The position numbers were made by a program, and so were the translations under genes. DNA of 64,000 nucleotides from an uncultured Lachnospiraceae bacterium (GTDB lineage Bacteria > Bacillota > Clostridia > Lachnospirales > Lachnospiraceae). The notes beneath the pieces are model-generated. The model was given only the letters and a program-made list of their open reading frames with translations, was not told the origin of the DNA and did not search any database. Location of the stretch: NCBI GenBank assembly GCA_910578115.1, contig CAJTPO010000021.1:14780-78779 (forward strand). The letters are read 5' to 3'. Positions 54,389-62,847 of this stretch are shown piece after piece; the first letter of the stretch is position 1; the number at the start of each line of letters is the position of its first letter.

Positions 54389-55849
54389 TCACGCTTCATA
54401 GGGAATGGCCGGGATCACTACCTCCACGCAGGTGCCGGAGCCGGGTGCGGACTCGATCTTCATGCCGAATTCCGGACCGAAATTCATGCGGATACGCTCA
54501 TTAACGTTGGCCAGCCCGAACCCTTTTCCCGTATCCTGGCAGGGCTTCACGATCTCACTGCACAGGTTGTCCAGCTCTTCCTTTTCCATGCCCACACCGT
54601 TGTCCTGTACCTGAAAAACCACCGTATCCCCCTGCAGCTTCCCGGTGACCACGATCACCCCTTTGGCCCGCTTGTACTTGATCCCATGGTAAAGGGAATT
54701 CTCCACCAGCGGCTGGAGCGTCAGTTTCAGAATCTTATAGCGGTACAGTTCCGGCGCAATGTCGATCCGGTATTCCAGAATGTCCCGGTAGCGGGCCTGC
54801 TGGATTTCCAGATAGCTTTTGATATGCATTTCCTCTTCCTGAATCGTGATGTACTCTCTTCCTTTACTCAGAACAAGCCGGAAAAACTCCGACAGCGACA
54901 CCACCATATTCACGGCCTTATCGGAGGCATGTCCCTCGATCAGCCAGACGATGGTGTCCAGTGTATTGTATAAAAAGTGAGGATTGATCTGCTCCTGCAA
55001 AAGCCGCAGATCCGCGTGCCGCATCTTGCGCTCGTCCTCCTTGATCTTCCCCACCAGCTCCTCCAGACTCTCCGTCATGCTGTTGACACTGTCCGCCAGC
55101 TGCGCCACTTCGTCATGGGTATCTGTTCTCGCCCGGGCGGAAAAATCCCCCTGCGAGATCTGCCTCGTCACCTGAGACAATTCCTGAATGGGCTTGATGA
55201 TGCCCGCCACGATCATCATCGTCAGCACGATCACCATTACCACCAGCAATGCCAGCAGCACTCCGCAGAAGAGTGTGAAAGTATGCACTCTGTCATTAAG
55301 CTGCTGCGTCAGATGCTCAATGCTCTTTGTCTGATAATAAATATAAGACTGAATATTGTCCTGCACCAGCTCAGTCATGATATAAATATTGTTGTCCAGC
55401 ATCTCGATATTCATATCATAACTGTTCTCAGCCTCCAGATTCGTCCGGATGTCATCCACCCTGTCCTCCAGCGTATCAATGTTGCGCATCAGGATCTGCA
55501 GCCAGGCCCGGCTCTCCCCGTCCGTCGTGATCCGCATCAGCTTTCCGAATTCACTGCGCAGATCCTCGATCATCCCGTAAGGATTCTGCAGCCCTTCTTC
55601 CTCCCCCACCGTCTCAAAAGTGACCGATCCTACCACCAGCTTATAGAGGCTCTCGTCCATCTCCTCCTTGAAATTCAGGTTATAGTTGTTGGCCACCGTC
55701 ATGTTGTTTACGATCGCCTTGTAGGCATTGCTGTAACTGTGCAGCGCGTAGATGAGATAGATCACCATGATCAGAAAAGGAACCGCCACTGTCGCTGACA
55801 GCATAAAAAGTTTATTCTTAATGGAATATCTTACCCTGTCCGAATGCAT
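54389..55849 (-). CDS. Sensor histidine kinase, YesM family
   Basis: 486 residues, GGGAGGGTGAC upstream. Helix 1 about 12-33, extracytoplasmic sensor region of about 150 residues, helix 2 about 192-215, HAMP domain (about 218-270, IIKPIQELSQVTRQISQGDF), His-kinase domain with the phospho-acceptor in NPHFLYNTLD (about 296), and an ATPase domain with LVENSLYHGIK (N-box) and DNGVGM, GFGLANVNER. Belongs to the LytS/YesM class that pairs with AraC-type regulators. First gene of its operon. Confidence 0.94.
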   Translation of the reverse strand: MHSDRVRYSIKNKLFMLSATVAVPFLIMVIYLIYALHSYSNAYKAIVNNMTVANNYNLNFKEEMDESLYKLVVGSVTFETVGEEEGLQNPYGMIEDLRSEFGKLMRITTDGESRAWLQILMRNIDTLEDRVDDIRTNLEAENSYDMNIEMLDNNIYIMTELVQDNIQSYIYYQTKSIEHLTQQLNDRVHTFTLFCGVLLALLVVMVIVLTMMIVAGIIKPIQELSQVTRQISQGDFSARARTDTHDEVAQLADSVNSMTESLEELVGKIKEDERKMRHADLRLLQEQINPHFLYNTLDTIVWLIEGHASDKAVNMVVSLSEFFRLVLSKGREYITIQEEEMHIKSYLEIQQARYRDILEYRIDIAPELYRYKILKLTLQPLVENSLYHGIKYKRAKGVIVVTGKLQGDTVVFQVQDNGVGMEKEELDNLCSEIVKPCQDTGKGFGLANVNERIRMNFGPEFGMKIESAPGSGTCVEVVIPAIPYEA

Positions 55850-56112
55850 GTCACCCTCCCGCCGTTTCTGTTTTCTCCTGCGCTGTCGTCGTTATTGTCT
55901 TTCCTGTTGCCTCTCTGACGCCTTACCCGCTGTCTTCCTGACGTCTTACCTTACGTTTTTCCTGACGTCATTTCTACCTAATCTTATCATATTCTGTTAC
56001 GGTTCTGCACAGCTTTTGTCTTACATTACAAAATCCGTCCTGCAAAAATCGTGCGCAATATTTCCCGGCGTGACTCATATAATAGGAACAAATCCTAAAG
56101 ACAGGTATTGCC

Positions 56113-57936
56113 TTGAAACGCCATTTATCTTTCAAACAGTGGGCCGCGGCCCTGCTCCTCTTTGCAGGCTTCAGTACTGCAACTTTTTACTTTTATCAGT
56201 ACAATCATGCGGACGCCCGTTTCGAACGCTTCGCGAACGCCTTTTTTCTCGAAGAACTGCAGGCGAACCCTATCAACTTCCACTATTCCGTCGATGACCC
56301 GCAGACCTGGCAGGTTGACGAATCACAGCTGAAACTCCCCGTATACCAGGCCGGACACGCGACGGACAACGTCTACGCCCTGTCCACGCTGGCTGACCGG
56401 CTCTCTTCCTACGATACCGACAGCCTTACCGCATCCAACCGGTATCTGCACGGGCTTCTCAGCTCCTACATAGACACTGCCGCGCACACCGCCGCCTATC
56501 CCTACTTCGCGGAGCCTCTGTCCCCTTCCTCCGGTATGCCCTCGGAACTGCCCATCCTGCTGGCCGAGTACCGAATCGACTGTCCTGAAGACGTGGAACT
56601 CTATCTGTCCATCTTAAACCAGATTCCCGCTTACTTCAACGGGCTGATCACTTTTGAGCAGGAAAAAGCGGCGGCCGGCCTTTTTATGTCCGACGCCACC
56701 GCGGACAAAGTCATAAAACAGTGCACACAGCTGATGAACCCCGAACAGCTGGAGAATCATACTCATTTTCTCGAACTCACTTTTGCAGGAAAGCTCCAGG
56801 CGCTCCAGGATGCCGGCCTTATCACCGGACAGGAAGCAGACGCCTTCCAGTCCGAGCATAACCGTCTTCTGACCACCGTCGTCGCTCCTGCCTACGACCG
56901 CCTTGCCGACGAGCTGACCCTTCTAAAAGGAAGCGGCCGGGAAACCTGCGGTCTGGCCAGACACGAAGGCGGCCGGGAGTATTACGAGGCGCTGCTGCGG
57001 ATGCAGACCGGCTCCGTGCGCAGCATCGACGAGATCAAACGGCTGCTCTACAGCGACTTACAGTCCAACTACCAGACGCTGGCTTCCCTGCTGGCCGATA
57101 ACCCTGCCCTGAAAGAGCAGTTTCTGGCCGAACCGTCCCTGCTGCCGCAGATGACACCGGAGGAAATGCTCTCCTGTCTGGAAAGCATGATCCGGCAGGA
57201 CTATCCGGCCATCCCGACCGCCCCGAACGACACGTTGGTCCGCTGTACAGTCAAATATGTAGACGACAGCCTGCAGCCCTACACCGCCCCGGCTTTCTAC
57301 ATGACGCCGCCCATGGATAACGTGTGGAACAATACCGTCTATATCAATACGCTGGATACCCAGGGCGATATCTCCCTCTTTACCACACTGGCCCACGAGG
57401 GCTATCCGGGCCATCTCTACCAGACACTGTTCAGTCAACAATACTGGAAAAAGACCGATATGACGCCCCTGCGCAGCGTCCTGTATTACGGCGGTTTTGT
57501 GGAAGGCTGGGCCATGTATGCAGAACTGTCCTCCTACGACTACGCCGCCGGCCTGGCGCAGGAGCAGCACCCCGAGGCCGCGGACTACTACCTGCTCTGC
57601 CGCCTGGACCGGCAGATTCAGCTCTGCCTGTACGCACTGCTGGATCTTTTCATCCACTATGACGGCGCCACTCTGGAAGACGTGTGCGAGGTCCTCTCCT
57701 CCTTCGGCTCCACAAACACCCGGACCATGGAAGCAGTCTACTCCTACATTGCCGAAGAACCCTGCAACTACCCGAAATACTATCTGGGATATCTGGAAAT
57801 CATGGAATTAAAAAAGCAGGCCGCTGCCCTCTGGGGCGATAACGACACTGCCTTCCTCTATCGTTTCCACTGTTTCCTGCTGGAAAACGGTCCCGCAGAT
57901 TTCGGGACGCTGGCCACGCTTTTGCCGGAATACTGA
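56113..57936 (+). CDS. DUF885-type zinc-peptidase-like protein, membrane-anchored
   Basis: 607 residues, starting at TTG 56113 with AGACAGG upstream. N-terminal hydrophobic helix (about 8-27), then a large helical domain with the family's metal motif HEGYPGHLYQ (about 440) and a later Glu in GFVEGWAMYAE (about 480). This arrangement is characteristic of DUF885, a group related to zinc-dependent carboxypeptidases, often lipoproteins acting outside the cell. Substrate unknown. Stands alone between the sensor operon and the MarR gene. Confidence 0.85.
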   Translation: MKRHLSFKQWAAALLLFAGFSTATFYFYQYNHADARFERFANAFFLEELQANPINFHYSVDDPQTWQVDESQLKLPVYQAGHATDNVYALSTLADRLSSYDTDSLTASNRYLHGLLSSYIDTAAHTAAYPYFAEPLSPSSGMPSELPILLAEYRIDCPEDVELYLSILNQIPAYFNGLITFEQEKAAAGLFMSDATADKVIKQCTQLMNPEQLENHTHFLELTFAGKLQALQDAGLITGQEADAFQSEHNRLLTTVVAPAYDRLADELTLLKGSGRETCGLARHEGGREYYEALLRMQTGSVRSIDEIKRLLYSDLQSNYQTLASLLADNPALKEQFLAEPSLLPQMTPEEMLSCLESMIRQDYPAIPTAPNDTLVRCTVKYVDDSLQPYTAPAFYMTPPMDNVWNNTVYINTLDTQGDISLFTTLAHEGYPGHLYQTLFSQQYWKKTDMTPLRSVLYYGGFVEGWAMYAELSSYDYAAGLAQEQHPEAADYYLLCRLDRQIQLCLYALLDLFIHYDGATLEDVCEVLSSFGSTNTRTMEAVYSYIAEEPCNYPKYYLGYLEIMELKKQAAALWGDNDTAFLYRFHCFLLENGPADFGTLATLLPEY

Positions 57937-57966
57937 CTTTACTGAAAAACGCACAGGTTCTTCTCC

Positions 57967-58398
57967 CTAAGAACGGAAGAAACGGTCCAGCTTCACCAGC
58001 GCTTTCTCCAACACCGCCTGCTCCTCCTCCGACAGTTCCTCCACGATGGCCTCTATCATCTGTTCATGGAACTGCCGGTGGTGGAGATAGGCCTTTTTCC
58101 CTTTCTCGGAAAGAGATACCAGCACTACTCTGCGGTCCTCCTCGCTCCTGACCCTTTCCACGTAACCCTTTTTCACAAGGCTGTTGACTGCTATGGTCAG
58201 TGTCCCCGTGGTCACGCCCAGAGATCTGGCCACACTCGTCATATTTCTGGCCTCCTCCATGTCGATCGCCTCGATCACATGCATATCGTTGGCCGTCACG
58301 TCTTTATATTCTCCGGTGCAGATCGCCCGTTCCTCTATGACATTGATATTACGGAACAGCCGGACAAGCACCTCATTTAACATATGGTTGATGTTCAT
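57967..58398 (-). CDS. MarR-family regulator, FabT-like
   Basis: 143 residues from ATG 58398 (MNINHMLNEVLVRLFR), GAAGTGAAAG upstream. Winged helix with TSVARSLGVTTGTLTIAVNS and the wing VERVRSEEDRRVVLVSL. The overall sequence (NDMHVIEAIDMEEARNM) resembles FabT, the fatty-acid-synthesis repressor of Firmicutes. A palindrome TTTGATAGTCAAA directly upstream matches the published FabT box type. No fab genes are in the window, so the regulon connection is inferred. Confidence 0.83.
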   Translation of the reverse strand: MNINHMLNEVLVRLFRNINVIEERAICTGEYKDVTANDMHVIEAIDMEEARNMTSVARSLGVTTGTLTIAVNSLVKKGYVERVRSEEDRRVVLVSLSEKGKKAYLHHRQFHEQMIEAIVEELSEEEQAVLEKALVKLDRFFRS

Positions 58399-58467
58399 CT
58401 TACTTTCACTTCCATTCCAAAGCCTCTGTATTTGGCCATCGCAACAGTACCATTTTATCAAATAATA

Positions 58468-58482
58468 GTTTGATAGTCAAAT
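58468..58482. promoter_or_regulatory. FabT-box-like palindrome before the MarR gene
   Basis: GTTTGATAGTCAAAT: the core TTTGA-TAG-TCAAA is a perfect dyad. It also overlaps a second dyad TATCAAA-TAATAG-TTTGATA to its left (58457-58476). Position about 70 bp before the start suggests autoregulation. Confidence 0.55.
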
Positions 58483-58510
58483 TAATATTGTAAGATGCTC
58501 ATTGTGACAG

Positions 58511-58645
58511 TGTATAAGCCACAATAATTACCGATGCCTTACACGCAGAATGAATTTTTATCTGCAAGGCAGCTGAATGAGGCGATGCCGGCAGCATCGT
58601 CGATTGAAGCTAACACAGCAGATGGAAATTCAGACAAGTGAAAGG
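58511..58645. repeat. Dispersed palindromic repeat, copy C
   Basis: Aligns with copy B over about 125 bp. The inner left arm TGAATTTTTATCTGC and right arm GCAGATGGAAATTCA are inverted repeats (13 of 15 bases). Centre GGCGATGCCGGCAGCATCGT is itself symmetric. Confidence 0.75.
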
Positions 58646-58664
58646 CGCGGATAATCAGCGTGGC

Positions 58665-59120
58665 TTATACCATTACGTCATCCACATATCCCCTGTCCCA
58701 GAGCAGAATGTGCAGCTTCTCCGCGGCTTCCACTGCAGGAGCCGTAAAATACTGGTTGGTCATCACCGCACCCACCATGCAGCCGTAATAATCCCTGCCG
58801 GCGTAAGTCCGCAGGACGGCATCTACGCCCACCGTCCCGTGATAACGCTTGCACTGCACCGCATACGTCACCCCGTCCTTCTCCGCCAGAATATCCACGC
58901 CGAAATCACCGCTGCCGCGTGTCACTTCCACATCCGTAAATCCCTGATTCTCCAGCAGATCCGCACAGAAATATTCAAACTCATGCCCCTCCATCTCGTC
59001 CATCACACCCGTGCGGCGGTTGCGGCGCACGCTGCGGATGACAAAAACGATCCCTGCCAGAAACAGGGTCAGGAGAACGATACTTATGATAATGGTAACA
59101 AGAATTCCGGTATTTTCCAT
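58665..59120 (-). CDS. Membrane-anchored Mrr-type restriction-endonuclease-fold protein
   Basis: 151 residues from ATG 59120 (MENTGILVTIIISIV), GAGGAGGGCG upstream. One N-terminal helix (about 5-29), then an Mrr_cat domain: EFEYFCADLLENQGF, the catalytic Asp in RGSGDFGVDILAEKDG (about 88-92) and the QxK motif AVQCKRYHG. Such proteins cut DNA or are cytoplasmic-face nuclease-fold proteins of unclear role; some occur in defence islands. The intact D..QxK suggests it is catalytically competent. It lies next to an AAA ATPase and its decayed partner. Confidence 0.85.
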   Translation of the reverse strand: MENTGILVTIIISIVLLTLFLAGIVFVIRSVRRNRRTGVMDEMEGHEFEYFCADLLENQGFTDVEVTRGSGDFGVDILAEKDGVTYAVQCKRYHGTVGVDAVLRTYAGRDYYGCMVGAVMTNQYFTAPAVEAAEKLHILLWDRGYVDDVMV

Positions 59121-59169
59121 GCGATTTTCGCCCTCCTCACGTTTGCTTTGACACATGCATTACTTTCAT

Positions 59170-59384
59170 CTATGCAGTCTCTATCCTTTTCGTCAAACTC
59201 TCCACAAAAAAGTGAAAACCTGGCGATGCATTTTCCGTAAGGCTCATCTGTGCCCCGATCAGTCTCGCCCATTCACATTTTGCAATGCCGATTTGTTTTT
59301 TCCGGATAAGCGTCCTTGAGTTTATTCATAATCTGTTCTACAAGCACTTCCGTCGATTTATCCTCTGTCAGAAATTGAAAATAC
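59170..59384 (-). pseudogene. Decayed partner gene of the AAA ATPase (DUF4276/TOPRIM-like remnant)
   Basis: It begins at ATG 59384 with GGAGCGGG upstream, 14 bp past the ATPase stop, and reads MYFQFLTEDKSTEVLVEQIM, but stops after 37 codons. A shift of frame near 59284 restores a coherent C-terminus (AKCEWARLIGAQMSLTENAS, then FHFFVESLTKRI) ending at 59170. The start resembles the opening of small TOPRIM-like effector proteins and the tail resembles DUF4276 C-termini. The middle (over 100 codons in intact relatives) is missing, so this is an internal deletion with a frameshift. Confidence 0.6.
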
Positions 59385-59397
59385 ATAGACCCGCTCC

Positions 59398-60618
59398 TTA
59401 TCCAAAATATTTGCTGTACCACATGTCCCCCAGTTCCACTCCCTCTTCTGACAGTTCCTTTACAAACGGATACTCGGAAGCCCGTGTGGCAGTCGAATAT
59501 CCATCTTCCTCCTTTTTCAAAACCCAGACATCCTGCGGTCTCAGCGCATTTACAAAAAAAGGGCTGTGTGTGGTGACAAATAACTGCTTCTTATTGCTGT
59601 CTCCGACATTCTCTGCCATCTCTCCAGCCAGATCGGCTAAATAATGATGATAGAGTCCATTCTCCGGCTCTTCGATAAATACCAGTTGTCTTGGATTTCT
59701 CTCGTGCAGCAGTAGATAATAGGCAAAGAGTTTCAAGGTACCATCTGACATTTTAGGCGAATAAAATGCATTTTCAAACCCGTTTTCCCAAAACTTTAAC
59801 ATCATCTGTCCATTGTCAAATTTCTGCGGTTCAATCTTATAAATACCGGGAAGCTTGTCCTGTATATGCTCCAATACCTTCATAAATTCATTCTTATTTT
59901 CGCGGTACATATATTGCGCCACATTATTGATATTACTTCCATGACGGTCCAAATAGGGATGCGGAGCCGCAGTCTGGATCCGTCTGGCAACATCCGGCAG
60001 GAAATAGCACAAATACCAGCTTCTCAGAAATCCAAGGAATTTTTCAATTCTCTCATATTGCTTCATCGCCCCAAGAGTAACAATTCCCAGACGTCTCTTA
60101 TCGCTTAAATTCACATTCACTTTTTTCCCGTCTATTTCATTTCCCTGTTCATCCTGTCCTCCTTTTTTTCCTTCAAACGCATATCCCACTCCGTTCTGCA
60201 GATATAAAAAGGACAAAGGACGACCAATTTTCTGATTACGATATCTCAATCGCTCCATTTTGACATATGGCCGTTCATATTTATCTTTGTCAATCTCCAA
60301 TTCATATGTGATGGGTGTCGTATTTTTGTTCTCTCTATAATATATCTCAAAGGATATTGGCTCTTTTACCCCCTGTGAAATCAACTGATCATATCCGCCG
60401 CGATTGTTCGCATCACACGCCGCTTCAAGCCCCAGCTCGAGACAGTCAGCAATAAATCCAAACGCATCCGCCAACGTACTTTTCCCATTCCCGCTGGGAC
60501 CTATGATCGTAATCATATTTCCTAATGGTTCCGGTTTCTGATGAGAAAGAGTTCTCCCCAGGACAACTTCTCTTATAGGACCATAATTTTTGATCTTAAT
60601 TCCCTCAATTTTACCCAT
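59398..60618 (-). CDS. AAA-family (ABC/SMC-like, AAA_15/AAA_21) ATPase
   Basis: 406 residues from ATG 60618 (MGKIEGIKIKNYGPIREV), AAAGGAG upstream. Walker A IIGPSGNGKSTLADAFG (about 38-52), Walker B LVFIEEPENGLYHHYL (about 330), and H-loop TTHSPFFVNAL. The insert between them is the helical arm common to OLD/RecF-like proteins. ATPases of this type often occur in two-gene anti-phage modules with a TOPRIM or DUF4276 effector gene downstream. Here that effector is degenerate (59170-59384), so the module is probably inactive. The ATPase itself looks intact. Confidence 0.85.
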   Translation of the reverse strand: MGKIEGIKIKNYGPIREVVLGRTLSHQKPEPLGNMITIIGPSGNGKSTLADAFGFIADCLELGLEAACDANNRGGYDQLISQGVKEPISFEIYYRENKNTTPITYELEIDKDKYERPYVKMERLRYRNQKIGRPLSFLYLQNGVGYAFEGKKGGQDEQGNEIDGKKVNVNLSDKRRLGIVTLGAMKQYERIEKFLGFLRSWYLCYFLPDVARRIQTAAPHPYLDRHGSNINNVAQYMYRENKNEFMKVLEHIQDKLPGIYKIEPQKFDNGQMMLKFWENGFENAFYSPKMSDGTLKLFAYYLLLHERNPRQLVFIEEPENGLYHHYLADLAGEMAENVGDSNKKQLFVTTHSPFFVNALRPQDVWVLKKEEDGYSTATRASEYPFVKELSEEGVELGDMWYSKYFG

Positions 60619-61079
60619 AACATTCTCCTTTCCGTCCTCGATCAGCATCTTCCATATTCTCTATACACCATTATGAAATATGAGCAGCATTCTTAATCAT
60701 AATATTTTCGTTCTTTAACCGGCACTTATATTATAACATCACCAGATCCGCCGTCCCAGGCTACATAATCAAACACTGCAAAAATATTGCAAATACAACT
60801 CAGACATTACAATAATACGTTAAAAATTATATCACAGATATACAGCACCTTCAATACCAGCCTTCTCTCCCTTTCCTGTTACTTCACGGGAAAACCGCTC
60901 CTGCCCAAGCAATCGCACCTGCCAAATGATATCATGGAAACTTTCTGCTTTTTACCCGATAGCACGAAACAGCTGTTTTTGGGAATGAAAAGCAAAAAGA
61001 GACGCTGGACATGCAAAGACAAACTGTTGTATCATTTCATTATACCCTCAGTGAACAAATCCGCAGTAAGGAGTATCTC
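60619..61079. other. Gap between the AAA ATPase and the lipoprotein gene
   Basis: About 460 bp. A 98-codon frame at 60787-61083 has no ribosome site and no recognisable protein, so I leave it out. I see no hairpin strong enough to call. Confidence 0.4.
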
Positions 61080-61724
61080 ATGAAAAAAAGCAAAACAATT
61101 TTCCTTGTCATACTGGCGCTTGGCATGATCACTGCATGCGGGAAAAAGGGTGAGCCTATTGCCCTGCCCGACGCTGCGTCCGTTTCGTCCATTGAAATCC
61201 ACCACGGCGACATCTCCGCAATTTCCATCGACCAGAGTTTCGTCGATGAATTTATGCTGCTTTTACAGGATATGGAAATAACAGACAGACAATCCGTAAA
61301 CGATGCACCGTCGGTTGATGATTACACGGTGATCGATCTTAACTACGATGACCAGATCTCTACAATCTATTACTATGAAAAAAACGGCGCAGAATATGTG
61401 GAACAACCATATCAGGGCATCTACAAACCTGCCCCTGCACTGAGCGAAAAGATCACCGAATTATTTAATTCCATAGATGGAACCGACAGGATGTTTACTT
61501 TTCAGGCCACGGTTCTGGAAGCAAAGGATACGTATATTCTGGTAGAGCCTGTCGCCGGTTCCGTAGAGCTGACATCTTCCGACCAGATTTCTCTCAGCAA
61601 TGAAGAAGGAATCGCACTGCAGGCCGGAGATGTCGTTGAGATCGAATACGACGGCAGCATTATGGAAACATACCCGGCGCAGTTGGGTAATGTCTACAGC
61701 ATCCGTGTGGTAACGCAGGAATAA
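61080..61724 (+). CDS. Lipoprotein with DUF5301- and DUF3221-like domains
   Basis: 214 residues from ATG 61080 (MKKSKTIFLVILALGM), AAGGAGTATCTC upstream. Signal peptide with lipobox ITACGKK (Cys about 20). Residues 25-135 (LPDAASVSSIEIHHGD, YTVIDLNYDDQISTIYYYEK) resemble DUF5301; residues 145-214 (FTFQATVLEAKDTYILVEPV, GDVVEIEYDGSIMETYPAQL) resemble the small OB-like DUF3221. Both occur in Firmicutes surface proteins of unknown function. Monocistronic, with a strong terminator right after it. Confidence 0.82.
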   Translation: MKKSKTIFLVILALGMITACGKKGEPIALPDAASVSSIEIHHGDISAISIDQSFVDEFMLLLQDMEITDRQSVNDAPSVDDYTVIDLNYDDQISTIYYYEKNGAEYVEQPYQGIYKPAPALSEKITELFNSIDGTDRMFTFQATVLEAKDTYILVEPVAGSVELTSSDQISLSNEEGIALQAGDVVEIEYDGSIMETYPAQLGNVYSIRVVTQE

Positions 61725-61728
61725 CCTA

Positions 61729-61752
61729 GTAGTGCGGAATAGTCCGCACTAC
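61729..61752 (+). terminator. Terminator of the lipoprotein gene
   Basis: Perfect arms GTAGTGCGGA and TCCGCACTAC with an ATAG loop, followed by ATTTTTC. Confidence 0.9.
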
Positions 61753-62036
61753 ATTTTTCGACAAATATTCTAACAATTTGCAAATATAAAATTTATTTTA
61801 TAATTTCTTTCTTTTTTCTTTCGATATTTGACACATCCCATTCACAATTCCCATGTATAGTATTACTTGTAGTTGGGGAATACATAACTTAAATGACTAT
61901 TCTGACCTACATAATAATGGAGCCGCCGGTGCTGGCTTGGTGTCGATCGGCTTCGACTAACAATAACAGCTGCATTCCATGCAAATGCGCTGTTGACATA
62001 TATTTGAGTTTACACATTTCTATCCTTCTCACACAG
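61753..62036. other. Gap without a supported gene
   Basis: AT-rich at the left. A short GC-rich stretch around 61920-61960 codes NGAAGAGLVSIGFD before a stop in one frame, but there is no ribosome site or start in a sensible place, so it may be the tail of a lost gene. Confidence 0.35.
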
Positions 62037-62069
62037 AAAAACAGCACTCCTTGATGGGGTGCTGTTTTT
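62037..62069. terminator. Bidirectional terminator between the lipoprotein region and spmB
   Basis: AAAACAGCACTCC and GGGGTGCTGTTTTT form a 12-13 bp stem with T runs on both strands. It lies 75 bp past the spmB stop. Confidence 0.85.
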
Positions 62070-62143
62070 CCATGCTGCTATGGCATCAATTTTGTTCTCT
62101 GCTCTCTATCCACTCCAGAAGTTTCGCCTCTGCCGCACTGTCG

Positions 62144-62674
62144 CTAAACCAGCATCCCTGCCAGAATGATACTCGCCGCGATTCCCGCAAACGTAGAAAG
62201 CAGCGCTCCTTTGAGCGTATATCTGGTCTTCGTCACCTTAGCCGCCAGGAAATAAACCGACATCGTATAGAAGATCGTCTCCGTGCAGCTCATCATGATC
62301 GAAGTGGTCAGGCCGATCAGGGAATCCGGCCCATGATTTTTAAAGATATCCAGCACCAGTCCCGTGGCCGCGGAGGAAGAAAACATCTTAATAAGCATAA
62401 GCGGCACCAGTTCCGAAGAAAAGCCCAGCCTGGCCGCCGCCCCGGAAAAAAGCCCGCCCACGAAATCCAGAAAGCCGGACGCGCGCAGCACCCCCACCGC
62501 CACCATAAGCCCGATCAGCGTAGGCATGATCTGGATGACCGTGTAAAACCCGTCCTTCGCTCCCTTGATAAAATCTTCATACACATTACTTCTGGCCGCC
62601 AGCCCGTAAGCCACAACGTAAAAAATAATGACCGGAATGATGATATTAGATATATTCGATAATACAGCGACCAT
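62144..62674 (-). CDS. spmB: Spore maturation protein B
   Basis: 176 residues from ATG 62674 (MVAVLSNISNIIIPVIIF), GCGAGGTGTCC upstream. Five helices and the nucleoside-recognition/gate motif seen in SpmB: IQIMPTLIGLMVAVGVLRAS and SSAATGLVLDIFKNHGPDS, ending GTTSIMMSCTETIFYTMSVY-like (LTTSIMMSCTETIFYTM). In Bacillus, SpmA and SpmB act together in spore-core dehydration. Here spmA, usually directly upstream, is absent; the upstream neighbour is an unrelated gene remnant. Confidence 0.93.
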   Translation of the reverse strand: MVAVLSNISNIIIPVIIFYVVAYGLAARSNVYEDFIKGAKDGFYTVIQIMPTLIGLMVAVGVLRASGFLDFVGGLFSGAAARLGFSSELVPLMLIKMFSSSAATGLVLDIFKNHGPDSLIGLTTSIMMSCTETIFYTMSVYFLAAKVTKTRYTLKGALLSTFAGIAASIILAGMLV

Positions 62675-62772
62675 ACTGGACACCTCGCCGGGTTAGAGCA
62701 GCCTTTGCGGCAAAGATCCTGTCATCCCAAAGATTAAAATAGATTAAGACAGGTTTGCTTTGCAGAGCAATG

Positions 62773-62813
62773 AAAAAGGCTGCACAGATCATTACTACAA
62801 TCTATGCAGCCTT
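62773..62813 (-). terminator. Terminator of the truncated permease gene
   Basis: Arms AAGGCTGCA and TGCAGCCTT on the minus strand, about 20-base loop, followed by TTTTC. Confidence 0.75.
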
Positions 62814-62847
62814 ACCACAGCTTATGTCAGCTTATACATTTATCCTC

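Noticed and set aside
57324..57811. Overlapping frames inside the DUF885-type gene
   Set aside because: High-GC shadow frames on both strands; the zinc-peptidase-like frame has clear motifs and continuous coding.
60787..61083. 98-codon + frame before the lipoprotein gene
   Set aside because: No ribosome site, composition not protein-like, and it overlaps the lipoprotein start in another frame.
61857..61961. 34-codon frame ending NGAAGAGLVSIGFD
   Set aside because: The ending looks protein-like, but no ribosome site precedes the only ATG, so I cannot support a gene.
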